From assembly GCA_030037545.1 (NCBI GenBank), contig JASHRF010000021.1, forward strand, positions 1 through 45,955: 45,955 nt of DNA, given 5' to 3'. The notes beneath the pieces were generated by a model, which ran no database searches, was not told where the DNA came from, and saw only the letters and a list, made by a program, of their open reading frames with translations. Below are positions 15,863 through 23,463 of the stretch, piece after piece (the stretch's first letter is position 1; every line of letters begins with the position of its first letter). A program made the position numbers and the translations under genes. Source of the stretch: Acidobacteriaceae bacterium. GTDB taxonomy: Bacteria > Acidobacteriota > Terriglobia > Terriglobales > Acidobacteriaceae.

Positions 15863-16734
15863 GGCCGCGGCGCCACCGCGTTCAGTTCCGCGAACTCCGC
15901 GTCGCTCAGCCGCAACCCCGCCGCGCTGATGTTCTCTTCCACATGCTTCACCGACGATGTTCCCGGAATCGGCACCATCACCGGCGACCGCCCCAGCAGC
16001 CACGCCAGCGAAACCACCGCCGTCGAAATTCCCCGCGCCGCCGCAATCTTCTCAATCACCTCATTGGCCTTGCGCCCTTGCGCCATCGGACCCCACGGCA
16101 AAAACGCGATGCCGTTCTTCTCGCAATAATTCACCAGATAATCCCACTCGCGGTCCGAAAAGCTGTACCGGTTCTGCACCGAGACAATGGGCACAATCCT
16201 GCGCGCCCGCTCCACATGCTCCAGCGTCACGTTGGAAAGCCCCACGTCCCGGATTTTGCCTTGCTCGCGCAGCCGCGCCAGCGTCTCCATCGAAGCGTCA
16301 AACGAAACTGCCGGATCGGGAACGTGCAACTGGTACACATCGATCCGTTCCAGGCGCAGCCGCTTCAGCGTGCCGGCCAGCGCCTCCTCAATGTGCCCCG
16401 GCGCAGCGTTGTGCTGCCAGATGGCCGGTCCATGCCGCACCCATCCCGCCTTCGACGCAATCACCAGTCCCGCCGGATACGGCCACAGCGCCTCGGCAAT
16501 CAGCTCCTCCGAGACATACGGTCCATACGAATCGGCAGTATCAATAAAGTTGACGCCCAGATCCACGGCCCGGCGCAGAACCGCCAGCGCTTCCGCGCAG
16601 TCCAGCGGAGGGCCCCAGATCCCTTTCCCGGTCAGGCGCATGGCTCCGAATCCCATGCGGTTTACAGACAAATCTCCGCCCAGCGTAACCGTTCCCGCCT
16701 CGGCGGCCGGCAAAACTCCAGTTGCGGCTGGCAT
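15844..16734 (-). CDS. Aldo/keto reductase
   Basis: From MPAATGVLPAAEAG the product is 296 residues. An ATG 12 codons earlier is the alternative. The catalytic tetrad of the superfamily is visible: D65 (NFIDTADSYG), Y70, K95 (VIASKAGWVR) and H137 (VYQLHVPDP). The NADPH-binding C-terminal part has IPGTSSVKHVEENI, with the usual basic residue. GLSNVTLEHVERA and SVQNRYSF are family landmarks. The enzyme reduces aldehydes or ketones with NADPH in the cytosol. The substrate is not predictable. It stands alone on the minus strand and is divergent from the ECF sigma operon. Confidence 0.92.
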   Translation of the reverse strand: MPAATGVLPAAEAGTVTLGGDLSVNRMGFGAMRLTGKGIWGPPLDCAEALAVLRRAVDLGVNFIDTADSYGPYVSEELIAEALWPYPAGLVIASKAGWVRHGPAIWQHNAAPGHIEEALAGTLKRLRLERIDVYQLHVPDPAVSFDASMETLARLREQGKIRDVGLSNVTLEHVERARRIVPIVSVQNRYSFSDREWDYLVNYCEKNGIAFLPWGPMAQGRKANEVIEKIAAARGISTAVVSLAWLLGRSPVMVPIPGTSSVKHVEENISAAGLRLSDAEFAELNAVAPRPYWLRV

Positions 16735-17027
16735 GACGCACATCCTCCCATTTTCAATACTACCGCTCAAACCTGGTCGATCTTCGGTGCCACAGGCTCG
16801 GCGCGCCTTTGTTTTTGCGCATTGTCTGGGATGGTACGAACCTCAACCGGAACAGCCATACACAGCCCCTGGCTCGCAATTATGGACGAGCTTGCCGGCC
16901 CCAGGGCCGTAGGATCGTCTTTGCGGCCTTCCCGCCCGCCCAAACGTCACACAAGCGAGTTCGACGACCGCTTCGCCGGTCGCAACCCGACGTCATCTTC
17001 AGGTGTTCCCGATCATGGGACAAAGAA

Positions 17028-17654
17028 ATGCCCGATAAACGTGTAATCTCACCGGGTGCCGGGGCGTCTACCACTGTGATGGCGGCCGGCGCGGTAGCCA
17101 AGCCGATCGATGCCGAGGCGGCGCAAGCTCTTGCCGCTCAGGAATTTGCTCGCGTCGTCGAAACCCACCGCCCGCAGATTTTCCGGTTCCTGCTCGCCTC
17201 CACGCGCGACGTGGACCTGGCCGAAACGCTCACCCAGGAATGTTTCCTGAAGGCGCACCGGAACTGGGCCAATTTTCGCGGCGACTCGACGGCCATGACC
17301 TGGCTGATGCGCATCGCCATCAACCTGGAGAAGGATCACTGGCGCAACCGGCGCCTGCAGTTCTGGCGGCATACTCGCACCAACGCCGTGGATCTGGACG
17401 AAGCCAGCGAGTGGCTGCCCAGCGGCGAGCGCTCCATCGAGCAGAAGCTGCTGGCCCGAGAGCAGGTCGGTCGAGTTTGGAAGGCTGTCCAGGGCCTGAG
17501 CGAACGGCAGCGCACAGTGTTTCTGCTGCGCTACGTTGAAGAGCTGGAGCTGAGTGAGATTGCCCGGAGCACCGGCCTCAGCGAGGGCACGGTGAAAGCG
17601 CATCTTTCCCGGGCCCTGGTCAAAGTGCGTGCGGAAGTGGGAGGGACCCGATGA
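17028..17654 (+). CDS. ECF-type sigma-70 family factor
   Basis: Starting at MPDKRVISPGAG the protein has 208 residues. Region 2 runs from about 37 to 110 (RPQIFRFLLASTRD, LTQECFLKAHRNW, TWLMRIAINLEKDHWRNRR). A linker then leads to region 4, about 150-203 (LSERQRTVFLLRYVEELELS, EIARSTGLSEGTVKAHLSRA). An alanine-rich N-terminal extension of about 35 residues precedes region 2. The stop overlaps the next gene by 4 nt (ATGA), the usual arrangement for a sigma and its membrane regulator. The third gene is Spy-like, so the operon parallels metal or envelope stress systems such as CnrYXH. Its target promoters are unknown. Confidence 0.92.
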   Translation: MPDKRVISPGAGASTTVMAAGAVAKPIDAEAAQALAAQEFARVVETHRPQIFRFLLASTRDVDLAETLTQECFLKAHRNWANFRGDSTAMTWLMRIAINLEKDHWRNRRLQFWRHTRTNAVDLDEASEWLPSGERSIEQKLLAREQVGRVWKAVQGLSERQRTVFLLRYVEELELSEIARSTGLSEGTVKAHLSRALVKVRAEVGGTR

Positions 17655-18067
17655 TTTTCAAAAGAACGGAATCGGTCGAAGTCGTGGAAGCAGGCCTGGA
17701 AGATGTCCTGAGGAATTTCCGCTCCAGCGTGCACGCCTGGAGCCAGGCTGAGTTCACCCGCCCGCGCGCCATTGTGCTCGCCCAGCACCACCGCATCTGG
17801 CGCAGCGCCACGGCCTGGGCTTTGGGATGCGTGCTCGCCTCCGGTAGCATGTCCATCGGCCTCTATCAGCATCAGCATCGCGAGCAGTTGGCGCGCATCG
17901 CCGCCCAACGTGCTGCCCAAGAGCGCCAAATGGCCGCCGCGCAGGCCGCCGCGCAACGCATCGAAGACGGAAAGCTGATGGCCGCGGTCGACAAAGACGT
18001 TTCCCAGGAAGTGCCCAGCGCCATGGAGCCGCTGGCGCAGTTGATGGACGAGGGTGCCAACCAATAA
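17651..18067 (+). CDS. Single-pass membrane protein, probable anti-sigma factor
   Basis: A 138-residue protein with an N-terminal cytoplasmic part (1-49, including VEVVEAGLEDVLRNFRSSVH), one probable membrane span (about 50-72, SATAWALGCVLASGSMSIGL), and an Ala/Gln-rich helical C-terminal part likely to be a periplasmic coiled coil (HREQLARIAAQRAAQERQMA and onward). It has no zinc-binding anti-sigma motif. The ATGA overlap with the sigma gene and the topology suggest an anti-sigma of a non-ZAS type. This is inference from position and topology; I do not recognise the family. Confidence 0.7.
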   Translation: MIFKRTESVEVVEAGLEDVLRNFRSSVHAWSQAEFTRPRAIVLAQHHRIWRSATAWALGCVLASGSMSIGLYQHQHREQLARIAAQRAAQERQMAAAQAAAQRIEDGKLMAAVDKDVSQEVPSAMEPLAQLMDEGANQ

Positions 18068-18154
18068 TGCAGCATTCGCGAACGGGACGGATATGCCAGG
18101 CTCGGATCGCGTTCGAACAGAATTGATCAGGCAAAAACCGGAGGAGAGTTGATT

Positions 18155-18850
18155 ATGAGATCGACCACCGTTGCAAAATTCATTGTCCCCGCCTTGGCTG
18201 CCGTTCTGGCCGCAGGCACGCTGGCTGTGGCGCAGGGGCCCGGCGGTCCGGGCGAACCCGGCGGTATGGCCATGGGCCATGGTTTTGCGGGCCATCGCCC
18301 GCCTTTCGAGCAGGCCATGGGCGACCACGGCCGCTGGTGGAATAACCCACGCATGATCGCGCAACTGAAGCTGACCGACGATCAGCGCAAGGCCATGGAC
18401 CAGATCCTCTATCAACATCGTGAGAAGCTCATTGACCTGCAGGCCAACCTGCAGCGCGCGGAGCTAGCCATGCAGCCGCTGATGAGCGCCGACCAGCCCG
18501 ACCAGGCTGCCATGGAGGCGCAGATCGACAAGGTCGTGACCGCGCGCGCCGACCTGGAGCGCGCCAACTCCATGTTCTTACTCGATATTCGCATGAAGCT
18601 CACTCCCGACCAGTGGAAGCAGTTGAGGGACATGCGCTCGAACATGATGGAACACGGCCGCAGAGGCATGATGGACCATCAGCGCGGCGGCATGATGGGT
18701 CGCCGCGGACCGGGCGGGCCCGGTGGACCAGGACAGCACATGTGGCGTCAGCATCCTGGTGGTCAGGGCGGACCTCCGCCAGCCGGAGCGCCGCCGGCCA
18801 ATCCGCCGGCCAGCCAGCCGCAGGGCTCCGGGTCGGGCGATCAGCAGTAA
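18155..18850 (+). CDS. Spy/CpxP-like periplasmic protein with LTxxQ motifs and a Pro/Gly-rich tail
   Basis: The start at 18155 (MRSTTVAKFIVPALAAVLAA) is preceded by GGAGGAG and begins a signal peptide cleaved near AVAQ. The mature protein has two LTxxQ motifs, LTDDQR (about residue 74) and LTPDQW (about 149), separated by helices (QHREKLIDLQANLQRAELAM), as in Spy, CpxP, ZraP and CnrX-like sensors or chaperones. The segment HGRRGMMDHQRGGMMGRRGP and a Gly/Pro/Gln-rich tail of about 50 residues are low complexity and rich in Met and His, plausible metal ligands. Genes in this position after a sigma/anti-sigma pair often act as the periplasmic sensor or target. Role by analogy only. Confidence 0.85.
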   Translation: MRSTTVAKFIVPALAAVLAAGTLAVAQGPGGPGEPGGMAMGHGFAGHRPPFEQAMGDHGRWWNNPRMIAQLKLTDDQRKAMDQILYQHREKLIDLQANLQRAELAMQPLMSADQPDQAAMEAQIDKVVTARADLERANSMFLLDIRMKLTPDQWKQLRDMRSNMMEHGRRGMMDHQRGGMMGRRGPGGPGGPGQHMWRQHPGGQGGPPPAGAPPANPPASQPQGSGSGDQQ

Positions 18851-18877
18851 ACCAACGCAACGAAGTGCAGACCGCTA

Positions 18878-18911
18878 GCGGCATGGGGCAATGCCTCATG
18901 CCGCCTTTTTT
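18878..18911 (+). terminator. Rho-independent terminator after the Spy-like gene
   Basis: GCGGCATG (18878-18885) pairs with CATGCCGC (18897-18904) around an 11-nt loop, followed by C and T6. It closes the sigma/anti-sigma/Spy operon 28 nt after the stop codon. Confidence 0.88.
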
Positions 18912-19077
18912 GTGCGCCACACCGGAACCCGCCTTGCTTTTGCCCCAAATCGAAACAACCGACAGTTTCACATCCGTACACCGGCTGCCGCGCTTTCAAA
19001 CACCCTCTGCACCGCTCCGCGACAGCTTGATTCGCATCGCGACAAACTTCCCCGCGCATCCTCCAAAAAATTATGAC

Positions 19078-19104
19078 TAAAGTTATTTCTCCCCGCTCCG
19101 ATGA
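19078..19104 (+). promoter_or_regulatory. Sigma-28 (FliA) promoter for flagellin
   Basis: TAAAGTTA, an 11-nt spacer and TCCGATGA match the FliA consensus TAAAGTTT-N11-GCCGATAA at 13 of 16 positions with exact spacing. It lies 107 bp before the flagellin ATG, leaving a moderately long 5' leader. Confidence 0.85.
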
Positions 19105-19211
19105 ATTGGCTGGATGCAAGATCGCCCCTGCCGCTCACAAGTCCACGGCAGCGGGGCAGAGGAAGCACACGTAAACCGCTCCTCTTGGCATCCTGAGAAG
19201 GAGTTGAGCCC

Positions 19212-20540
19212 ATGGCCCTCGGTGTTTTGAACAATCTCTCCGCCATCTACGCAGAGAACAACCTGAATAACACGAATGCGAGCCTGCAAACGGTTCTGCA
19301 ACAGTTGTCTTCCGGGTCGCAGATCAACTCCGGCGCCGACGACGCCGCGGGCCTTTCGCTGGTCAATGGGCTGGCGGCCAACTCTGCCGCTCTCACGCAG
19401 TCTGAGACCAATGCCACTGAAGGCGTCGGCTTGCTTCAGGTGGCCGACGGTGCGCTCTCCCAGGTCACCAGCCTGTTGAGCCGCGCCGTCACCCTGGCCA
19501 CTGAGGCCTCCAACGGCACGCTCGACAGCGCTCAGGACGCTGCCGCCAACCAGGAGTACCAGTCGATCCTCTCCGAGATCAACAACATTGGATCCACGAC
19601 CACCTACAACCAGGTGCAGGTATTCAGCGGCTCGGACAACGGTGTGGACATCTACACGGGCGACTCGTCTGCGATCGGCTCGTCACTCGACAACCTCTAC
19701 TTCGGAGCTCTCAGCTCGTCCACCGTAGGAGACGTAGGCGGCTCGGTGCAGCAGAACAGCGACGGCGAGTTTGCGGATTTGTCCATCGATAATCCGGCTG
19801 GCACACTCCAAACGGCCGCAGCAGCCAGTGACTTGATCGAGGCTGGCACTGGGTTCACATTCACCATTACCAACGCCAACGGTACAACCAGCGCCCAGAA
19901 CATCACCGCGACTGGGAACGACTACACCGTAAGTGACCTGATTTCCGCGATCAACACGGACGACATTGCGGGCGTGACGGCCAGCTTTACCACGGCTGGC
20001 GCTGTGAATGTCTCCTCGGTCGGCAACCCGGCCGTTGCTGTCGCTTCCGGCGACTACGGTATCCAGCTCACCAATACCAACCCCAATGTGGCCATTGCGC
20101 TGGACGGCCTTGAGGATTCGGGAGTTGGTGGGACGGACGACACCGAAACCCCAGCCGCCCTCAGCGCGAACACCGCCGCCACCACGACCATCGGCTACCA
20201 ATTTGCTGCTGGCGGCGACACCTCGGCGAACCTTGCGCAAACCGATCTGCTCACCGCGACCGACGCGCAAACCGCTCTGCAGGTTATCAACCAAGCCGTC
20301 ACCGACGTGGCCGCGCAGGACGGCTACATCGGCGCCCAGATCAACACCCTCAACTCCGTCAGCCAGGTGATGAGCACCCAGCAGGAGAACGTGGTTTCGG
20401 CGCAGAACGCCGTGCAGGCAACGGACTACGCCTCGGCAACTTCGAACATGTCGAAATATGAGATCCTCTCGCAGACCGGCATCGCCGCGCTGGCCCAGGC
20501 CAACAGCGTGCAGCAGGAAGTGCTGAAGCTGTTACAATAG
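19212..20540 (+). CDS. fliC: Flagellin
   Basis: A 442-residue flagellin. The N-terminal D0/D1 region (ASLQTVLQQLSSGSQINSGA, then DDAAGLSLVNGLAANSAALT) and the C-terminal D1/D0 region (ENVVSAQNAVQATDYASATS and NMSKYEILSQTGIAALAQAN) are conserved. The TLR5-type hydrophobic pattern is present. The variable middle (about 165-345) is Thr/Ser/Ala/Gly-rich with few lysines. AAGGAG lies 8 nt before the ATG. It is transcribed alone from a sigma-28 promoter and ends at its own terminator. No other flagellar, chemotaxis, fliS or csrA gene is in the window, so assembly genes must be elsewhere if motility is functional. Confidence 0.95.
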   Translation: MALGVLNNLSAIYAENNLNNTNASLQTVLQQLSSGSQINSGADDAAGLSLVNGLAANSAALTQSETNATEGVGLLQVADGALSQVTSLLSRAVTLATEASNGTLDSAQDAAANQEYQSILSEINNIGSTTTYNQVQVFSGSDNGVDIYTGDSSAIGSSLDNLYFGALSSSTVGDVGGSVQQNSDGEFADLSIDNPAGTLQTAAAASDLIEAGTGFTFTITNANGTTSAQNITATGNDYTVSDLISAINTDDIAGVTASFTTAGAVNVSSVGNPAVAVASGDYGIQLTNTNPNVAIALDGLEDSGVGGTDDTETPAALSANTAATTTIGYQFAAGGDTSANLAQTDLLTATDAQTALQVINQAVTDVAAQDGYIGAQINTLNSVSQVMSTQQENVVSAQNAVQATDYASATSNMSKYEILSQTGIAALAQANSVQQEVLKLLQ

Positions 20541-20626
20541 CAGGGGTCAGGGATCGGTAGCGTGGCGCTGCGATTTTCACCCAAGGTTAAGCAAGACTGC
20601 AGAACTTCAAGACAACCCAGGGACGG

Positions 20627-20663
20627 GCGGCGGCAAAGCAAAAAGCTTTGCCGCCCATTTTTT
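20627..20663 (+). terminator. Rho-independent terminator after flagellin
   Basis: A GC-rich stem (GGCGGCAAAGC with GCTTTGCCGCC, loop AAAA-rich, with a 3-nt bulge on the left arm) is followed by CATTTTTT. Its T-run reaches the last codon region of the convergent oxidoreductase gene, so the two transcripts nearly abut. Confidence 0.82.
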
Positions 20664-20664
20664 C

Positions 20665-22122
20665 TCACTCCCACGCACCGCTCTTCAAATAGGAGTCAAT
20701 CCCCTTCGCGGCCTTCCGTCCCGCTCCCATCGCCAAAATCACCGTCGCCGCGCCCGTAACAATATCCCCTCCCGCAAAAACTCCGCGTTTCGAAGTCCGC
20801 ATCGTCTCCGCATCGGCGACAATATAGTTCCTCGCATTCGTCTTGAGATCCGGCGTCGAGCTCTGAATCAACGGATTGGCGTGCGTTCCCACCCCTACGA
20901 TCGCCACGCTGGCCGGCAGCACATGCTCCGAGCCGCGCACCGGCACGGGTCTCCGCCGCCCGCTGGCGTCGGCCTCGCCCAGCTCCATCCTCATGCAGCG
21001 CGCCCCGGTCAGCCATCCATTCTCGTCGCCCAGAAACTCCGCCGGATCGGTCAGCATGCGAAAGACAATCCCCTCCTCGCGCGCGTGCTTCACTTCCTCA
21101 GCCCGCGCCGGCATTTCCGCGGCAGATCGGCGATAAATCAGAGTAGCCGTCCTCGCGCCCAGCCGCCGCGCCGTGCGCACCGCATCCATGGCCGTGTTTC
21201 CGCCGCCCACCACAATCACGTGGCGACCGCGGCAATCGTAAATCGGCTCGTCGTATTCATCCGCCTTGTACGCCCGCATCAAATTCACGCGGGTCAGAAA
21301 CTCATTCGCCGAGTAAACACCGTTCAAATGCTCGCCGGGAATTCCGAGAAACTGCGGCAGCCCCGCGCCCGTGGCCACAAAAACCGCGTCGTACCCCTCC
21401 ACGCGCATCAGTTCGTCGAGCGTCACGCTCTTGCCCACCACCACGTTGGTCTCAAACTCCACGCCCATGCGCCGCAGGTTGTCGACCTCCTGCCTGACAA
21501 TCGACTTCGGCAACCGGAACTCGGGAATCCCGTACACCAGCACGCCGCCCAGCTCGTGCAACGCCTCAAACACGCGCACCCGATGCCCCTTCTGCTTGAG
21601 ATCGCCCGCGGCCGAAAGCCCCGCCGGCCCGCTGCCCACAATGGCCACGCTCTTGCCCGTCGCCGGCGCCACAGCCGGCAGTCCCATCTTGCTGCTGGCG
21701 CGCTCGTAGTCCGCGATGAACCGCTCCAGGTTACCGATCGCCACCGGCTTGCCCTTGCGCCCCACCACGCATCCGCCCTCGCACTGGGTCTCCTGCGGGC
21801 ACACGCGCCCGGTAATGGCCGGCAGCGCGTTATCCTCGCGCATCTTCGCCGCCGCACCCAAAAAATCCCCCGCGCAGACCAGCTCCACCACCTCGCGCAC
21901 TTTCACGCCCACCGGGCAATGATCCACGCATCCCGGCTTGGCGCAGGCCAGGCAGCGCGCCGCCTCCCTGGTCGCATCCGCCGAATTCAGACCCAGGTTC
22001 ACTTCCTGAAAGCAATGCGCCCGCACCTCCGCATCCAGCTCCGGCATCGCCATGCGCGCAATCTTCATCCGCTCCCGCAATGGAAGCGAATTCGCCGTTG
22101 GCAATGCGTTCGGGTCAGGCAC
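20665..22122 (-). CDS. Flavoprotein alpha subunit, SudA/NfnB/GltD-like (NADPH-dependent, two [4Fe-4S] motifs)
   Basis: The GTG start at 22122 has GGAGG at 6 nt and yields 485 residues beginning VPDPNALPTANSLPLRERMK. The N-terminal Cys clusters CLACAKPGCVDHCPVG and CPQETQCEGGC bind [4Fe-4S]. GSGPAGLSAAGDL (FAD) and VVGGGNTAMDAVRTA (NADPH) are the two dinucleotide folds, followed by the C-terminal FAGGDIVTGAATVILAMGAG. The family includes the GltD subunit of glutamate synthase, sulfide dehydrogenase SudA and the bifurcating transhydrogenase NfnB. The adjacent SudB/NfnA-like gene and the lack of a GltB large subunit favour Sud/Nfn. It runs in the same direction as SudB with a 257-bp gap filled by palindromic repeats. 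Confidence 0.92.
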   Translation of the reverse strand: MPDPNALPTANSLPLRERMKIARMAMPELDAEVRAHCFQEVNLGLNSADATREAARCLACAKPGCVDHCPVGVKVREVVELVCAGDFLGAAAKMREDNALPAITGRVCPQETQCEGGCVVGRKGKPVAIGNLERFIADYERASSKMGLPAVAPATGKSVAIVGSGPAGLSAAGDLKQKGHRVRVFEALHELGGVLVYGIPEFRLPKSIVRQEVDNLRRMGVEFETNVVVGKSVTLDELMRVEGYDAVFVATGAGLPQFLGIPGEHLNGVYSANEFLTRVNLMRAYKADEYDEPIYDCRGRHVIVVGGGNTAMDAVRTARRLGARTATLIYRRSAAEMPARAEEVKHAREEGIVFRMLTDPAEFLGDENGWLTGARCMRMELGEADASGRRRPVPVRGSEHVLPASVAIVGVGTHANPLIQSSTPDLKTNARNYIVADAETMRTSKRGVFAGGDIVTGAATVILAMGAGRKAAKGIDSYLKSGAWE

Positions 22123-22224
22123 AAAAAGCCTCCGGAAAGAGCGACGGATTTGGATCCTCTGAAATTGCAAATGCTTTGGAAGACGAGCTCCGTAAAGTTT
22201 GCGGAGAACTCGATGCTTTGAAAG

Positions 22225-22379
22225 GGCACGGCTTCAGCCGTGCCAATAAGCCCAAAAAAGAAATGTGGGCTTGAGCCACCGAGGGAGTCCCGCGCCTGAA
22301 GAGTACGGGCTTTAGCCCGTACATCGGCGGACCACAAAACGCCGGCGCTTTAGCCCCTGAGGGAGCCCCGCGCCCGCAA
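22225..22379. repeat. REP-like palindromes between the two flavoprotein subunit genes
   Basis: Two perfect palindromes share a GGCTTYAGCC core: GGCACGGCTTCAGCCGTGCC (22225-22244) and GTACGGGCT-TT-AGCCCGTAC (22303-22322). A third, imperfect GGCGCTTTAGCCCC follows near 22345. Two direct copies of GAGGGAGYCCCGCGCC (about 22281 and 22361) separate them. Such families occur as interspersed intergenic repeats; mobility by a RAYT-type transposase is known for REPs in general but no such gene is in the window. Confidence 0.75.
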
Positions 22380-23333
22380 TTAAATCGAAGCCGGTCCGAC
22401 ATAATGCTTCTCCTCTTCGATGTCGAACCCCGCCAGCTCCGCGCGCAGCCACGCCACTTCCTGCTCCCTGGCCGCGAGCTCCGCGCGCAATTTCGCCACT
22501 TCTTCCGCCTTGTGCTCCTCGAAGTGCCGCAGCGACTGGCATTCCTGATTGCGATACATCGCATTGCGATGCATCAGCACATCGAAATTCACCAGCGCCG
22601 CGTCGAACTCCGGCCCGTCCACGCAGGCAAACTTGCTCTCCCGTCCCAGTAGCACGCGGCATCCGCCGCACATCCCCGTCCCATCCACCATGATCGCGTT
22701 CAGGCTCACCATGGTCTTGATTCCCAGCGGCGCGGTAATCTGCGCAACCGCCCGCATCATCGGCACCGGACCCACGGCCAGCACATAATCGAGTCGGCCC
22801 CCTGCGCCCAGCAGATCGTTCAGCTTTTTGGTCACTAACCCCCGCTCGCCATAGCTTCCATCATCGGTCAGGATGTACGCCTCGTCCGACGCTGCGCGCA
22901 CCTCGTCTTCAAACACCACCATCTGCTTGCTGCGCGCGCCCTCAATAAAGATCACGCGGTTGCCGGCGTCTTTGAGCGCCCGCGCCGTGGGCAGCGCCAT
23001 GGCCGTGCCCACGCTGCCGGCTATGATCGCCGCCGTGCCATACTTCCTGATCTCCGAGGGATGCCCCAGCGGTCCCACCATATCCAGAATCGCGTCGCCG
23101 GCTTCTAGACAACTCAGCAGCGAAGTGGTCTTTCCCACTGCCTGCACGGCAAGGGTCACCGTCCCCGCCGCCGGGTCTGCGCTCTTGATGGTCAGTGGAA
23201 TCCGCTCCCCTTGCTCGCGCAATCGCACAATCACGAACTGCCCCGGTCTTTGTTTGCGCGCAATCCGTGGAGCCTCGATCGTATACTGCCTGATCCGGTA
23301 GCCCACATCGCGCGCTTCCATAATCCTGTACAT
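22380..23333 (-). CDS. Flavoprotein beta subunit, SudB/NfnA-like, with C-terminal coiled-coil extension
   Basis: Starting at MYRIMEARDVGYRIRQYTIE, where the family begins, the protein has 317 residues. It comprises an FAD-binding barrel (RPGQFVIVRLREQGERIPLT), an NAD-binding domain (AAIIAGSVGTAMALPTARAL) and a [2Fe-2S] motif with the Asp-plus-three-Cys pattern of NfnA (VDGTGMCGGCRVL, then SKFACVDGPEFD). This pairs it with the downstream subunit as an NADH/NADPH and ferredoxin- or sulfide-linked oxidoreductase. After the normal end (about residue 262) lies a charged heptad-rich stretch (HKAEEVAKLRAELAAREQEV, AWLRAELAG) of about 40 residues, a likely coiled coil that I do not recall in the family. 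Confidence 0.9.
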   Translation of the reverse strand: MYRIMEARDVGYRIRQYTIEAPRIARKQRPGQFVIVRLREQGERIPLTIKSADPAAGTVTLAVQAVGKTTSLLSCLEAGDAILDMVGPLGHPSEIRKYGTAAIIAGSVGTAMALPTARALKDAGNRVIFIEGARSKQMVVFEDEVRAASDEAYILTDDGSYGERGLVTKKLNDLLGAGGRLDYVLAVGPVPMMRAVAQITAPLGIKTMVSLNAIMVDGTGMCGGCRVLLGRESKFACVDGPEFDAALVNFDVLMHRNAMYRNQECQSLRHFEEHKAEEVAKLRAELAAREQEVAWLRAELAGFDIEEEKHYVGPASI

Positions 23334-23463
23334 CGCGTTCGATCTCCGCGCCAACTTGCCCAATCCCACCCTGATTATTCCGGCAATCGCGCGCTTCAGC
23401 GTGTGATCCGAGTCACGGCCCGGACAATAATTCTCACCAGCACCGAGTCTGCCTGACCCATCC

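Noticed and set aside
20881..22221. Long plus-strand open frame (446 codons) opposite the SudA-like gene
   Set aside because: It is an antisense shadow rich in His and Arg with no family resemblance; the minus strand encodes a clear flavoprotein.
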